Assembly (NCBI GenBank): GCA_019636015.1
Contig: JAHBYJ010000001.1
Span: forward strand, 2,232,066 to 2,296,065
DNA: 64,000 nucleotides
Reading direction: 5' to 3'
Source: Parvibaculaceae bacterium
GTDB lineage: Bacteria; Pseudomonadota; Alphaproteobacteria; Parvibaculales; Parvibaculaceae
Positions 26,050 through 34,236 of the stretch are shown here, piece by piece. The notes beneath the pieces were generated by a model. The model did not search any database, had not been told where the DNA came from, and saw nothing but the letters and a program-made list of their open reading frames with translations. Made by a program: the position numbers and the translations under genes. Numbering within the stretch: position 1 is the first letter of the stretch; each line of letters starts with the position of its first letter.

Positions 26050-28560
26050 ATGGCCCGCAAGACGCAGGCATCGGAGCTCGAGACCTATCGTTCGATGCGG
26101 AAATTCGACCAGACGCCCGAACCGCGGGGAAGCAAGTCACGCCGCAAGGGGCATACCTATGCCATCCAGATGCATAGCGCTCGCCGCTTGCACTATGACC
26201 TGCGGCTTGAACTCGACGGCGTTCTGAAAAGCTGGGCGATCACGCGCGGGCCTAGCCTCGACCCATCACAGAAGCGCCTGGCGGTCCGGACCGAAGACCA
26301 TCCGGTCGACTATGCCGCCTTCGAAGGCAATATTCCCAAAGGGCATTATGGCGCCGGCACCGTCCTTCTCTGGGACCGCGGCAGCTGGACGCCGATTGGG
26401 GATCCCCACAAGGGTCTCGAAAAAGGAAAACTCGAATTCCGGATCGAAGGCGAACGCCTGAAAGGAAAATGGGCGCTCATCCGCTTTCGTGGTCAAAAAA
26501 ACGAAAAGCGCGAAAACTGGCTTCTCATCAAGGAGCGCGACGACGAAGCGACAGACGAAAGCGACCCGGTCGAGGATTTCCGCACCAGCGTTCTCACAAA
26601 ACGAAAGACCGGCGAAATCGCGAGAGACCAGGATCACATCTGGAACGGCAGAGAAGGAAAGAAAGGCAAAAAGACCGCGCGCGCAAAAAGGCAGTCGTCA
26701 GGCAAGTTGCCGCGCTTCACGCCGCCCGCCCTGGCAACGCTGGTGGATGACGTACCGGAAGGTGACGACTGGCTCTTCGAAATGAAGTTCGACGGTTACC
26801 GTGCCCTCGCAGCGGTGAAGGGCGACGATGTCCGCATCTATACGAGAAGCGGTCTCGACTGGACCCATCGTTACGGACCGCTGGCCGACGCATTCGCCAA
26901 ACTTGATCTCGATAGAGCCTTGATCGATGGCGAGATCGTTTCGGTGGACAAGCAGGGCCGGTCGGACTTTTCGGCTCTGCAGCAGGCGTTGAAGGGCAAG
27001 GGCGGTTCCCTTTCCTTCTTCGCCTTCGATCTGCTGGAAGCGGATGGAAAGGATTTACGCCGCGAGCCGCTGGTCGAACGCAAGAAGCAATTGCAGTCAT
27101 TGCTTGGCGATGCGGGACGCAAAGGACCCGTTTTCTTCACAGACCATATCGCCGGCGACGGAGCGGAGATGTTCGACACGCTCTGCAAGCGCGGCTTCGA
27201 AGGCGTTATCGCGAAGCGCGCCGATGCGCCTTACCCGAAAGGCCGCAGCACAGCCTGGCTGAAAATCAAATGCGGCCGCGAGCAGGAATTTGTCGTCATC
27301 GGCTGGTCGCCATCGGACAAGCAGCGTCCCTTCTCGTCTCTTCTCCTCGGTCACCATGAAAACGGCAAGCTCGTTTATGCCGGTCGCGTCGGCAGCGGCT
27401 TTCCCGAAGACGATATGCGCTCGCTCGCCAGCCGCTTCGCCGCGCTCACCCGCAAGACGCCTCCTGTCGCAAACGCCGGCGACATTCCGCCATCCGTCGC
27501 CCGCAAGGCAACCTGGCTCCGCCCGGAAGTCGTCGTGCAGGTCGCCTTTGCCGAGTTCACGCGCGACGGCGTCTTGCGTCAGGCCCGCTATCTCGGTCTG
27601 CGCGAGGACAAACCCGCCAGGGAAGTGGCAGCGGAACGTCCCGCTCCCACGGAGGCAAAGTCCATGACAGATGAACCCGTTATCCAGGGGATCCGCATCA
27701 GCAATCCCGGCCGCGTGCTGTTTCCCGAGCAAGGCGTCACCAAACTCGAGCTTGCCCAATACCTCGAGAAGGCGTCAGGCCTCATGATGCCCCATATCGA
27801 AAAGCGTCTTGTAAGCCTTGTCCGCTGCCCTCAGGGACGCCAGACGAAATGCTTTTTCCAGCGCCATGCCGGGGCCGGCCTGACCGACGGCTTCAAGAGC
27901 CTGCCGGTCAAAGGCGCAAAGGAGCGTGAGGACTATCTCTATCTCGACGGCAAAAAGGGTCTGATCGCGGCGGCTCAGATGGGCGTGCTTGAGCTTCATC
28001 TCTGGGGATCGCGGATCGACGACATAGAGCGGCCGGACCGTCTGGTCTTCGATCTCGACCCGGCGCCGGATCTTCCTTTCGAAGCCGTTGTGGAAGCTTC
28101 GTTCCAGATGCGTGACTTGCTCGAGGAACTTGGCCTCCAGACATTCCCCATGCTGACCGGCGGCAAGGGCGTGCACGTCATCGCGCCGCTTACTCGCCGC
28201 CACGAATGGCCGGTGGTGAAGGCCTTTGCCAAGGGCGTCGCTGAGTTTGCGGCGAAAACGATGCCGGATCGATACATCGCCGTCGCCACCAAGGCGAAAC
28301 GCAAAGGACGCATCTTCATCGACTATTTGCGGAACGATCGCTCTGCGACCGCCATCGCGCCCTATTCGCCTCGGGCGCGCAAGGGCGGCCCCGTCGCGTG
28401 GCCCGTTTCATGGAAAGAACTGGAAACGGCGGAGTCGGCCGCCGCCATGACGATTGCGAATGCGCCCGTCGGAAAGCGAAAGGACCCCTGGCGCGGCTAT
28501 GCCTCGTTGCGGCAGTCGCTCAAGGCCTCGGCGCTCGAGCATATGGGCGTCGACACTTGA
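26050..28560 (+). CDS. ligD: Multifunctional ATP-dependent DNA ligase LigD (PE-LIG-POL)
   Basis: 836 aa from ATG 26050, 4 nt after ku. Domain order: 3'-phosphoesterase (about 10-165; HYDLRLELDG with His48/Asp50, EDHP near 83), ligase (about 222-535; EMKFDGYR with nucleophile Lys246, DGEIV, OB-fold part CGREQEFVVIGW), and archaeo-eukaryotic-type primase/polymerase (about 555-836; FDLDP with Asp668/670, MLTGGKGVHV, FIDYLRNDR). This PE-LIG-POL order is the Pseudomonas/Agrobacterium arrangement, unlike POL-PE-LIG in mycobacteria. It processes, fills and seals double-strand breaks held by Ku. The linker near 200-220 is extremely Lys/Arg-rich. Confidence 0.96.
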   Translation: MARKTQASELETYRSMRKFDQTPEPRGSKSRRKGHTYAIQMHSARRLHYDLRLELDGVLKSWAITRGPSLDPSQKRLAVRTEDHPVDYAAFEGNIPKGHYGAGTVLLWDRGSWTPIGDPHKGLEKGKLEFRIEGERLKGKWALIRFRGQKNEKRENWLLIKERDDEATDESDPVEDFRTSVLTKRKTGEIARDQDHIWNGREGKKGKKTARAKRQSSGKLPRFTPPALATLVDDVPEGDDWLFEMKFDGYRALAAVKGDDVRIYTRSGLDWTHRYGPLADAFAKLDLDRALIDGEIVSVDKQGRSDFSALQQALKGKGGSLSFFAFDLLEADGKDLRREPLVERKKQLQSLLGDAGRKGPVFFTDHIAGDGAEMFDTLCKRGFEGVIAKRADAPYPKGRSTAWLKIKCGREQEFVVIGWSPSDKQRPFSSLLLGHHENGKLVYAGRVGSGFPEDDMRSLASRFAALTRKTPPVANAGDIPPSVARKATWLRPEVVVQVAFAEFTRDGVLRQARYLGLREDKPAREVAAERPAPTEAKSMTDEPVIQGIRISNPGRVLFPEQGVTKLELAQYLEKASGLMMPHIEKRLVSLVRCPQGRQTKCFFQRHAGAGLTDGFKSLPVKGAKEREDYLYLDGKKGLIAAAQMGVLELHLWGSRIDDIERPDRLVFDLDPAPDLPFEAVVEASFQMRDLLEELGLQTFPMLTGGKGVHVIAPLTRRHEWPVVKAFAKGVAEFAAKTMPDRYIAVATKAKRKGRIFIDYLRNDRSATAIAPYSPRARKGGPVAWPVSWKELETAESAAAMTIANAPVGKRKDPWRGYASLRQSLKASALEHMGVDT

Positions 28561-28569
28561 GGCCGCCGC

Positions 28570-29604
28570 TCAGCTTCCATGTGTCTCGCGAAACCCGGCG
28601 AGGAAGCTCGCGAGATTGTCTCCAAGTCCCGCACAGAGATATCCGCCCTCTTGCACGAGCACCGTCGGCAGGCCGAGCGTGCCGATCGCCTTGCCGATAC
28701 GGCCGAAGCCCGCGGTCGTGATGGCAAAGCCGCCTTGCGGATCGTCCTTGAAGGCGTCGAGCCCCAGTGCCACCACCAGCACCCCCGGCGCAAAGGCGCG
28801 GATCCGGCGGAAGGCAGCGTCGAGAGCCGGCATGTAGTCGTCATCGCCCGCGCCGCGAGGCAGAGGCAGATTGTAGTTGTACCCGAGCCCGGCGCCCTCG
28901 CCGCGCTCGTCGGCGTGCCCCCAGAAGAAGGGATAGAAGCGCACCGGATCGGCATGGATCGAAACGGTGAGAATATCGGGCCGCCGGTAGAACATGCCCT
29001 GTGTGCCATTGCCGTGATGCACGTCGACATCGAGGATCGCCACTCGATCATGGACACCGCGCAGCACCTGCGCCGCAACGCCTGAATTGTTCACATAGCA
29101 GAAACCGCCCGCCATATCGGCGAAGGCGTGGTGCCCCGGAGGCCGGCTGAGCGCATAGACCGACTTCGCCCCGCCGTCGCGCACCATCAGCGCCGCTTCC
29201 ACGGCCGTATCGGCGCTTCGCCGGATCGCGGGCCAGCTCCCTGCTGCAATCGGGCAAGCCCCGTCCGCCATATGATAACCCGCCTGTGCAACCGCCGATG
29301 CGGGATAGGCCCCGTCGCGGCGGTCGGGATGGATGCCGGGAACCACCTCGTCGGAGCCGCCCTCGATGCGAAGCCACCGCTCATGGATCGTGGAAAGGAA
29401 GGCGATATATTCCGGCGTATGTACGGCCGCGATGGGTCCGAGCCCGTGATCGGCCGGCACCACATGTTCGAGCCCGGCCCCGGTCGCCGCCGCGAACAGC
29501 CGGTCAGCCCGCTCCGGGACTTCGGGGTTTTCTTCCACGGTGCCGTTGACGAGAAAGTGGCGCGGATAGTGCCCCTTCTGCGCCTGGTCGAATACGAGTT
29601 TCAT
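28570..29604 (-). CDS. Acetylpolyamine amidohydrolase-like class II deacetylase (HDAC fold)
   Basis: 344 aa from ATG 29604 (GGGGG upstream). HDAC-fold motifs: SRPPGHHAF (His158/159), LDVDVHHGNGTQ (Zn ligands Asp194, His196), GLDAFKDDP (Zn ligand Asp283) and QEGGY (Tyr322). These positions are within one residue of those I recall for Mycoplana acetylpolyamine amidohydrolase, and the length is nearly the same. Likely reaction: hydrolysis of N-acetylated polyamines such as acetylputrescine or acetylcadaverine; a protein lysine or acetoin-type role cannot be excluded. Convergent with ligD (9 nt apart). Confidence 0.87.
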   Translation of the reverse strand: MKLVFDQAQKGHYPRHFLVNGTVEENPEVPERADRLFAAATGAGLEHVVPADHGLGPIAAVHTPEYIAFLSTIHERWLRIEGGSDEVVPGIHPDRRDGAYPASAVAQAGYHMADGACPIAAGSWPAIRRSADTAVEAALMVRDGGAKSVYALSRPPGHHAFADMAGGFCYVNNSGVAAQVLRGVHDRVAILDVDVHHGNGTQGMFYRRPDILTVSIHADPVRFYPFFWGHADERGEGAGLGYNYNLPLPRGAGDDDYMPALDAAFRRIRAFAPGVLVVALGLDAFKDDPQGGFAITTAGFGRIGKAIGTLGLPTVLVQEGGYLCAGLGDNLASFLAGFRETHGS

Positions 29605-29629
29605 CGGGCCCCCATCGGTTGAAAACGCA

Positions 29630-29706
29630 TGGCGATCCCGGCAGGACTCGAACCTGCAACCGACAGATTAGAAATCTGTTGCTCTATCCGGTTGAGCTAC
29701 GGGACC
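29630..29706 (-). tRNA. tRNA-Arg (TCT)
   Basis: On the minus strand: acceptor GGTCCCG pairs with CGGGATC (one G-U), D arm GCTC/GAGC, anticodon stem ACAGA/TCTGT around loop TTTCTAA (anticodon TCT), T arm GCAGG/CCTGC with TTCGAGT. CCA is encoded. Confidence 0.97.
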
Positions 29707-29722
29707 GGAAAACCGGCATGCT

Positions 29723-30031
29723 TCAGTGAGTCCAGAGTTCCCGGCGGCCGAACTTGAAATTGTCGGCGTATGCTTTCAGCGATCTGCGCTGGGTCTTCGG
29801 CTCGAACACCTGGTACTCGATGCCGTGCTTCTCGGCATAGGCAATCGCTTCTTCCCTGCTGTCGAAGCGAAGCGATACTTGCGCATTCATGTCGCCCGAA
29901 CTTGTCCAGCCCATCAGCGGCTCAACCTTGCGTGCGCTGCCCGGCTCGAAGTCGAGAACCCATTTCCGGGTCTTCGCGCGGCCGGACTGCATGGCGTTCT
30001 TGGCGGGTTTGTAGATGCGGGCGCGTGCCAA
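29723..30031 (-). CDS. Complex I accessory subunit, NDUFS4-like (ETC complex I subunit region)
   Basis: 102 aa from a TTG at 30031, chosen because AAGGGGA sits 5 nt upstream and the protein then begins LARARIYKPAKNAMQSGRAKT, the usual start of this family. Longer in-frame ATGs add an unrelated 68-residue leader. WVLDFEPGSARKVEPLMGWTSSGDMNAQVSLRF followed by EAIAYAEKHGIEYQVFEP is the NDUFS4/AQDQ signature. In alphaproteobacteria this is a supernumerary subunit on the peripheral arm of NADH:quinone oxidoreductase. It is not next to a nuo operon here and is flanked by tRNA-Arg. Confidence 0.9.
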   Translation of the reverse strand: MARARIYKPAKNAMQSGRAKTRKWVLDFEPGSARKVEPLMGWTSSGDMNAQVSLRFDSREEAIAYAEKHGIEYQVFEPKTQRRSLKAYADNFKFGRRELWTH

Positions 30032-30237
30032 TTCGGTCCCCTTGAGGCTTTTCCCCGGCTTATGGGGAACGTCGCGAAATCTTGTTCTTATCGCCCCAAA
30101 AGAGACGAAAAGGCAAGCCATAACAAAGCCGTCGCGGCGGCGGCGAAAGATGAAAGATACTGAAAACCGGCGAAACGAAATCCCCGCCCAAGCGTAGAAC
30201 CGGAAGTTTGTCCCCGAGGCCAAGGGAGTACCCATAG

Positions 30238-30459
30238 ATGTCCATTCCAGCCAGCTACATCGACCGCGAGACCGCCAGCGCCCTCCTCGCCCGGCGCGGC
30301 TTCAATTCCCTCGATATCGAATGCGTGCTTGACCTTGCCGGCCCGGTCGCCCGCGATGGCGCCGAGCGCTGGTCCGCTCCCCTTGTCGAGCGGATTGCGG
30401 CTCGTGCCTGGTGGCTCGGCGAACAGGAAGTCACGGCGGGCATGGCGAAAGCTGCCTGA
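30238..30459 (+). CDS. Small hypothetical protein
   Basis: 73 aa, ATG preceded by AGGGAG. No known domain is recognised; the sequence is helical and amphipathic (IDRETASALLARRGFNSLDIECVLDLAG, then LVERIAARAWWLGEQEVTAGMAKAA). Codon use looks like neighbouring genes, and a strong hairpin/T-run terminator follows 31 nt downstream, both supporting that it is expressed. It is divergent from the NDUFS4-like gene (206-bp gap). Function unknown. Confidence 0.6.
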   Translation: MSIPASYIDRETASALLARRGFNSLDIECVLDLAGPVARDGAERWSAPLVERIAARAWWLGEQEVTAGMAKAA

Positions 30460-30490
30460 TCCGCCTGCCGGCGACACCGCCCGGAATGTC

Positions 30491-30515
30491 AAAGGGAGCT
30501 GCAAGGCTCCCTTTT
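30491..30515 (+). terminator. Rho-independent terminator
   Basis: AAAGGGAGC, loop TGCAAG, GCTCCCTTT followed by T then CATTT. Perfect 9-bp stem with a T run, 31 nt after the stop of the 73-aa gene. It also lies 20 nt beyond the 3' end of tRNA-Pro on the other strand and could work in both directions. Confidence 0.8.
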
Positions 30516-30535
30516 CATTTGAGAATCGGAAAATT

Positions 30536-30612
<77 letters not shown>

Positions 30613-30623
30613 ACATGCCGCCT

Positions 30624-30652
30624 GCAATACACCCGAAAGCGCAAAGCGGCAA
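30624..30652 (-). promoter_or_regulatory. Candidate sigma-70-type promoter for tRNA-Pro
   Basis: On the minus strand TTGCCG, a 17-nt spacer and TATTGC, with the -10 hexamer ending 11 nt before the mature tRNA 5' end. Spacing and position are right; both hexamers deviate from consensus. Confidence 0.35.
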
Positions 30653-30661
30653 TAAAAGCGG

Positions 30662-31093
30662 TCAATCCGCCGTTTTGTGCCGCGCCATCAGCTTGAAGAC
30701 GCCACTTGCCTTGAGCACCGGCCTGTTGCCGACGAAAAGTTCGGTCTCGCAGAAGGCGACGGACCGCGTCGCCTTCGTCACCCGCGCGGTGCCTTCGAGC
30801 CATTCGCCGGGCCGCGCCGAGGACAGAAAGTCCGAATTCATCCGCACCGTCAGCGCAACGGTTTGCGTCTCGCGCCAGACCGCAGTGCCGAGCAGGCCGT
30901 CCGCAAAGGCCATCAGCATCCCGCCATGTGTGATGCCTCGCGAATTGCAGTGCCGCTTTTTCACGCGGACACCATGCCAGAACCCGTCCTCCGTCACCTT
31001 GTGGAAGAAGGGGCCGTTATGCGTCGTATAGGGCCCGCGGCTGTTGGACGGCACATAGCCTTCCGGCGGATTGTCGTTTTCGCTGTCGGTCAT
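30662..31093 (-). CDS. Hotdog-fold acyl-CoA thioesterase (PaaI/4HBT-like)
   Basis: 143 aa from ATG 31093; an ATG at 31156 is a possible longer start, and neither has a clear Shine-Dalgarno. The hotdog signature is CNSRGITHGGMLMAFADGLLG (HGG plus the Asp in the central helix), followed by TVRMNSDFLSSARPGEWLEGTARV. It hydrolyses an acyl-CoA or aryl-CoA; the substrate is not evident. It lies downstream of the cold-shock gene on the same strand, separated by a strong terminator, so it needs its own promoter. Confidence 0.8.
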   Translation of the reverse strand: MTDSENDNPPEGYVPSNSRGPYTTHNGPFFHKVTEDGFWHGVRVKKRHCNSRGITHGGMLMAFADGLLGTAVWRETQTVALTVRMNSDFLSSARPGEWLEGTARVTKATRSVAFCETELFVGNRPVLKASGVFKLMARHKTAD

Positions 31094-31171
31094 GAAATCT
31101 GGCGGCAAGTGGAGACGGTCCGCGAAAGCGGGTAGCGGCCCTATAGCACGATCCATCCGGAGACAGACGTG

Positions 31172-31198
31172 AAAAAGGAAAGATCGGGCGCCCCGATC
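31172..31198 (-). terminator. Rho-independent terminator of the cold-shock gene
   Basis: On the minus strand GATCGGG, loop GCG, CCCGATC then TTTCCTTTTT. The perfect 7-bp stem begins inside the stop codon of the cold-shock gene, so the terminator and coding end overlap by two bases. Confidence 0.85.
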
Positions 31199-31733
31199 AG
31201 CCCTTGATCTCGGCAACCATGAGCCCTTTTGGGCCCTCGCCGAACCGAACGGTCAGTTCCTGCCCCGGCGTCAGGTCGCGGATTCCGAACCGCCGCAGCG
31301 TCTCCATGTGAACGAAGATGTCGGGCGTTCCCTCGCCCCGCGTGACGAATCCATAGCCGCGCGCGCGGTTGAACCATTTGACCACCGCCGTCTCGAACTC
31401 GCCGATCGGCACGACACCAGACAAGGGCGACCGATTCGCTGGGCGCTCGCTGGCGGCGGTCGGCTTTACTGCGGTCGTCTCGTCCACGTCGATCAGACGG
31501 ATCGCCTGATTGCCCTTCGGCCGGCGCACCGCTTCGCAGGTCACCGTCGTGCCTTCGTCGAGAACGTCGCGCCCGGCCTGCTTCAGGCAGGACAAATGCA
31601 CGAGAATGTCATCCCGCCCGTCATCGGGAATGATGAAGCCATAGCCTTTGACCGCATCAAACCATTTGACGACGCCGGTGACCTCGAAAGACACGTCGAC
31701 GGAGCCCGCCGTACTTTCCAAACGCTCTTCCAT
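31197..31733 (-). CDS. Tandem cold-shock-domain protein
   Basis: 178 aa from ATG 31733 (GTGGGG upstream). Two complete cold-shock domains: residues about 17-82 ([24 protein letters not shown]) and about 110-176 ([25 protein letters not shown]), joined by a linker rich in Thr, Ala and Pro. Both keep RNP1-like and RNP2-like motifs. Two-domain Csp proteins are common in alphaproteobacteria and bind single-stranded nucleic acids. It ends in its own terminator and is divergent from the Mrp operon. Confidence 0.92.
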   Translation of the reverse strand: MEERLESTAGSVDVSFEVTGVVKWFDAVKGYGFIIPDDGRDDILVHLSCLKQAGRDVLDEGTTVTCEAVRRPKGNQAIRLIDVDETTAVKPTAASERPANRSPLSGVVPIGEFETAVVKWFNRARGYGFVTRGEGTPDIFVHMETLRRFGIRDLTPGQELTVRFGEGPKGLMVAEIKG

Positions 31734-32087
31734 CCCCACCACGATCAAACATCCGGCCGGCCAATATTGATTTGGCCTCAGTATTGCCGCCCGGATTCCC
31801 TCACTGGTCCGTGGTTCCTCCCCCAAGGACCCCCACTGTAATTATGGACAACTATAACAGTGTGCGCTTGACTTTGAAAGCGGGCAGCGCGCGCGGAAAT
31901 CGGCGGGCATTCTCCGGTCTTCCTTGCCCTGCCCCTTCCCGCATTGCATATTGGGAACCATCAAAAAGGGGCTCCGGCACATCCGGCGATACATTTCGCC
32001 AGGTGCATTTGCGCAGCTACCGGCCGGTTCCGGCGGGGTGGCCGGAAGTCCTTCATGGCCGTTCGTGCCGGAATTCGCAGGGAGAAA
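31734..32087. other. 354-bp intergenic region between cold-shock gene and Mrp operon
   Basis: No convincing gene. It must hold promoters for both divergent units. A relatively AT-rich imperfect dyad lies at 31836-31860 (CTGTAATTAT, 5 nt, ACTATAACAG; 7 of 10 positions match), and a TTGACTTTG lies at 31868-31876. The part nearest the cold-shock gene may form a 5' leader, but I recognise no known RNA. Confidence 0.4.
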
Positions 32088-32561
32088 ATGACCAAGGCAC
32101 TCGGGTTGCTCGTCGCTTTGTTTGCGCTCTGGCTGGCGCTTTCCGGCTATTTCAAGGCCTTCCTCCTCGCCGTCGGCTTTCTGTCCTGCCTCTTTACGGT
32201 CTTCCTGGCGCGGCGCATGAAGCTGCTGGATGACGAAGCCGTCCCGCTGCAACTGCGGCTGACACTGCCGCTCTACTGGAGCTGGCTCGGCGGCGAGATT
32301 TTCAAATCGGCATGGGCGGTCTCCAAAATCATTCTTTCGCGCAACATTGCCCTCAGCCAGCAATTGATCGCGGTCGAGAGCCCTCTCAAGACCGATATGG
32401 GGCACGTCATCTTCGCCAATTCGATCACCTTGACGCCCGGCACCGTGACGGTGGAAGCGGCCCCGGGAAAATTCCTCGTTCATGCGCTGACGGACGAAGC
32501 GGCGGGCGCCGAGGCCTTCGGCGAGATGGCGCGGCGCGTGGCGGCGGTGGAGACACGCTGA
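32088..32561 (+). CDS. mnhE: Mrp-type cation/H+ antiporter subunit E
   Basis: 157 aa from ATG 32088 (GGGAGAAA immediately upstream). N-terminal hydrophobic helices (LGLLVALFALWLALSG, FLLAVGFLSCLFTVFLA) then PLYWSWLGGEIFKSAWAVSKIILS and NSITLTPGTVTVE, the MrpE signature. MrpE is a small structural subunit needed for assembly or full activity. First gene of a ten-gene run; mnhF starts 1 nt after its stop. Confidence 0.92.
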   Translation: MTKALGLLVALFALWLALSGYFKAFLLAVGFLSCLFTVFLARRMKLLDDEAVPLQLRLTLPLYWSWLGGEIFKSAWAVSKIILSRNIALSQQLIAVESPLKTDMGHVIFANSITLTPGTVTVEAAPGKFLVHALTDEAAGAEAFGEMARRVAAVETR

Positions 32562-32562
32562 C

Positions 32563-32850
32563 ATGTACATGTTTCTTGCGATTACCGCGGCGCTCTTTGT
32601 CTCAGTCGCCCTGGTCCTTGTGCGGCTCTTCGCCGGACCGACGCTTTATGACCGGGTGCTGGCGGTAAATACTTTCGGCACGCTCACCGTGCTGATCCTG
32701 AGCGCCCTGGGCTTCGTGACGGAGCGGCCGGATTTCCTCGACATCGCCATGCTTTACGCACTGGTCAATTTCGTGGGCACGATCGCGATCCTCAAATTTT
32801 TCCGTTACCGCTCCTTTGGCCGTCTCCGGCCCGAACCGGAGGAACGCTGA
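32563..32850 (+). CDS. mnhF: Mrp-type antiporter subunit F
   Basis: 95 aa, three membrane helices. GPTLYDRVLAVNTFGTLTVLILSALGF and FLDIAMLYALVNFVGTIAILKFFRY are MrpF motifs; the Asp residues in the first and third helices are typical of the family. Its TGA overlaps the ATG of mnhG by 1 nt. Confidence 0.93.
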   Translation: MYMFLAITAALFVSVALVLVRLFAGPTLYDRVLAVNTFGTLTVLILSALGFVTERPDFLDIAMLYALVNFVGTIAILKFFRYRSFGRLRPEPEER

Positions 32851-33224
32851 TGGACCCTGTGCTTGTCGATCTCGCGCGCAATATCGCCACCGCCATCGCG
32901 TTCATCGTAGGCGGCGGCTTCATTCTCGTCGGCTCGCTCGGCCTGATCCGCCTCCCGGACGTCTGGTCCCGCATTCATGCGGCCGGCATCATCGACACCA
33001 TCGGCGCCGAACTCATCCTGATCGGCATGATGTTCCAGACCGGTCTTACCCAGACGACGCTGAAGCTGGCGCTGATCGGTCTGTTCCTCTTCATCACAGG
33101 TCCCACCGCCACGCATGCCGTCGCCAATGCTTCGTTTATCGCCGGCATTCGGCCGGACCGGCTCAAACGGAATGAATCCGAAGCCGTGCTGGGCGAGGAT
33201 ACGCCCGAGGAGATGAAGGCATGA
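32850..33224 (+). CDS. mnhG: Mrp-type antiporter subunit G
   Basis: 124 aa, three helices. IVGGGFILVGSLGLIRLPDVWSRIHAAG and GLFLFITGPTATHAVANAS are the MrpG (PhaG) signatures. Its stop overlaps the start of the next gene in ATGA. Confidence 0.93.
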   Translation: MDPVLVDLARNIATAIAFIVGGGFILVGSLGLIRLPDVWSRIHAAGIIDTIGAELILIGMMFQTGLTQTTLKLALIGLFLFITGPTATHAVANASFIAGIRPDRLKRNESEAVLGEDTPEEMKA

Positions 33225-33793
33225 CCGCCAACCTCGTCGGCATAGCGATCATCGACATCGTCTTCTTCACGCTTCTGGTGCTGACGGCGATCGCCATTCT
33301 CCGCCAGCGCAACCTCTTTGCGGTCGCCATGCTATCCGGCGTCTTCAGCCTTCTATCCGCCGGCCTTTTCGTCACGCTTGATGCGATGGACGTGGCCTTT
33401 ACCGAGGCCGCGGTCGGTGCGGGCATTTCCACCGTCCTCATGCTCGGCACGCTCGCGCTCACATCCCGCGATGAAGCCAAGCGCCCTCGCTCGGCCCTGC
33501 TGCCTCTCTTCGTCTGTCTCGTCGCGGGCGCGGCGCTGATCTACGGCACACTCGACATGCCGCCCTTCGGCGCGGTCGACAATCCGATCCAGACCCATGT
33601 CGCACCGGAATATATCGCGCGCACCCCAACGGATATCGGCATCCCGAACGTCGTCGCCGCCGTTCTCGCAAGCTATCGCGGCTTCGATACGCTGGGTGAG
33701 GTTGTCGTCGTCTTTGCCGCGCTCGTTGCCGTTCTGCTGATGCTCGGCACCTCCGGGCGCCGCACGAACGGCAAGAACGGAAAAGAGGAGTAA
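33221..33793 (+). CDS. Detached MrpA C-terminal-like subunit (DUF4040 / MbhD-MbhE-like)
   Basis: 190 aa with about six hydrophobic helices. The first half (FFTLLVLTAIAILRQRNLFAVAMLSGVFSLLSAG, DVAFTEAAVGAGISTVLMLGTLAL) is the DUF4040/MbhD-like domain with its membrane Glu in FTEAAVG. The second half ends GFDTLGEVVVVFAALVAVLLML, like MbhE. In canonical Mrp both parts are fused to the C-terminus of the very large MrpA; here they form a free subunit and no full-length MrpA exists in the operon. Overlaps mnhG by 4 nt and precedes mnhB by 5 nt. Confidence 0.85.
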   Translation: MTANLVGIAIIDIVFFTLLVLTAIAILRQRNLFAVAMLSGVFSLLSAGLFVTLDAMDVAFTEAAVGAGISTVLMLGTLALTSRDEAKRPRSALLPLFVCLVAGAALIYGTLDMPPFGAVDNPIQTHVAPEYIARTPTDIGIPNVVAAVLASYRGFDTLGEVVVVFAALVAVLLMLGTSGRRTNGKNGKEE

Positions 33794-33798
33794 CCGGC

Positions 33799-34236
33799 AT
33801 GGAACATCACTCCATTCTCCGCGTGGTTTCGAAACTGCTCATTCCGCCGATGCTGGTCTATGCGCTCTATGTGCAGTTCCATGGCGAATACAGCCCCGGC
33901 GGCGGCTTCCAGGCGGGCGTGGTCTTCGCCGCCGCCTTCGTTCTCTACTCGCTCGTTCACGGGATCGACGCACTCACCCGGGTGGCGCCGCCGCGCGTGC
34001 TGCATGCGCTTGCCGGTCTCGGTGTTCTCATATTTGCGGGTACGGGTGTCGTCACCATGGCGCTTGGCGATGCCTATCTCGGCTATTACGCGCTCGCCGA
34101 ACACCCACAGCACGCGCAGGAATGGGGCATCGTCGTGGTCGAATTCGGCGTCGGCATGACCGTCGCCTCCGTCATGCTCTCGCTCTTCATCGCCTTTGCG
34201 AGCCACACCCGCAAGCTCGACGACAAGGACTGGTAA
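33799..34236 (+). CDS. mnhB: Mrp-type antiporter subunit B
   Basis: 145 aa, AGGAG upstream. SKLLIPPMLVYALYVQFHGEYSPGGGFQAGVVFAAAFVLY is the MnhB signature with its Gly-rich GEYSPGGGFQAG, and WGIVVVEFGVGMTVASVMLSLF is the late helix. Four helices are predicted by eye. Its TAA overlaps the start of mnhC (TAATG). Confidence 0.94.
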   Translation: MEHHSILRVVSKLLIPPMLVYALYVQFHGEYSPGGGFQAGVVFAAAFVLYSLVHGIDALTRVAPPRVLHALAGLGVLIFAGTGVVTMALGDAYLGYYALAEHPQHAQEWGIVVVEFGVGMTVASVMLSLFIAFASHTRKLDDKDW

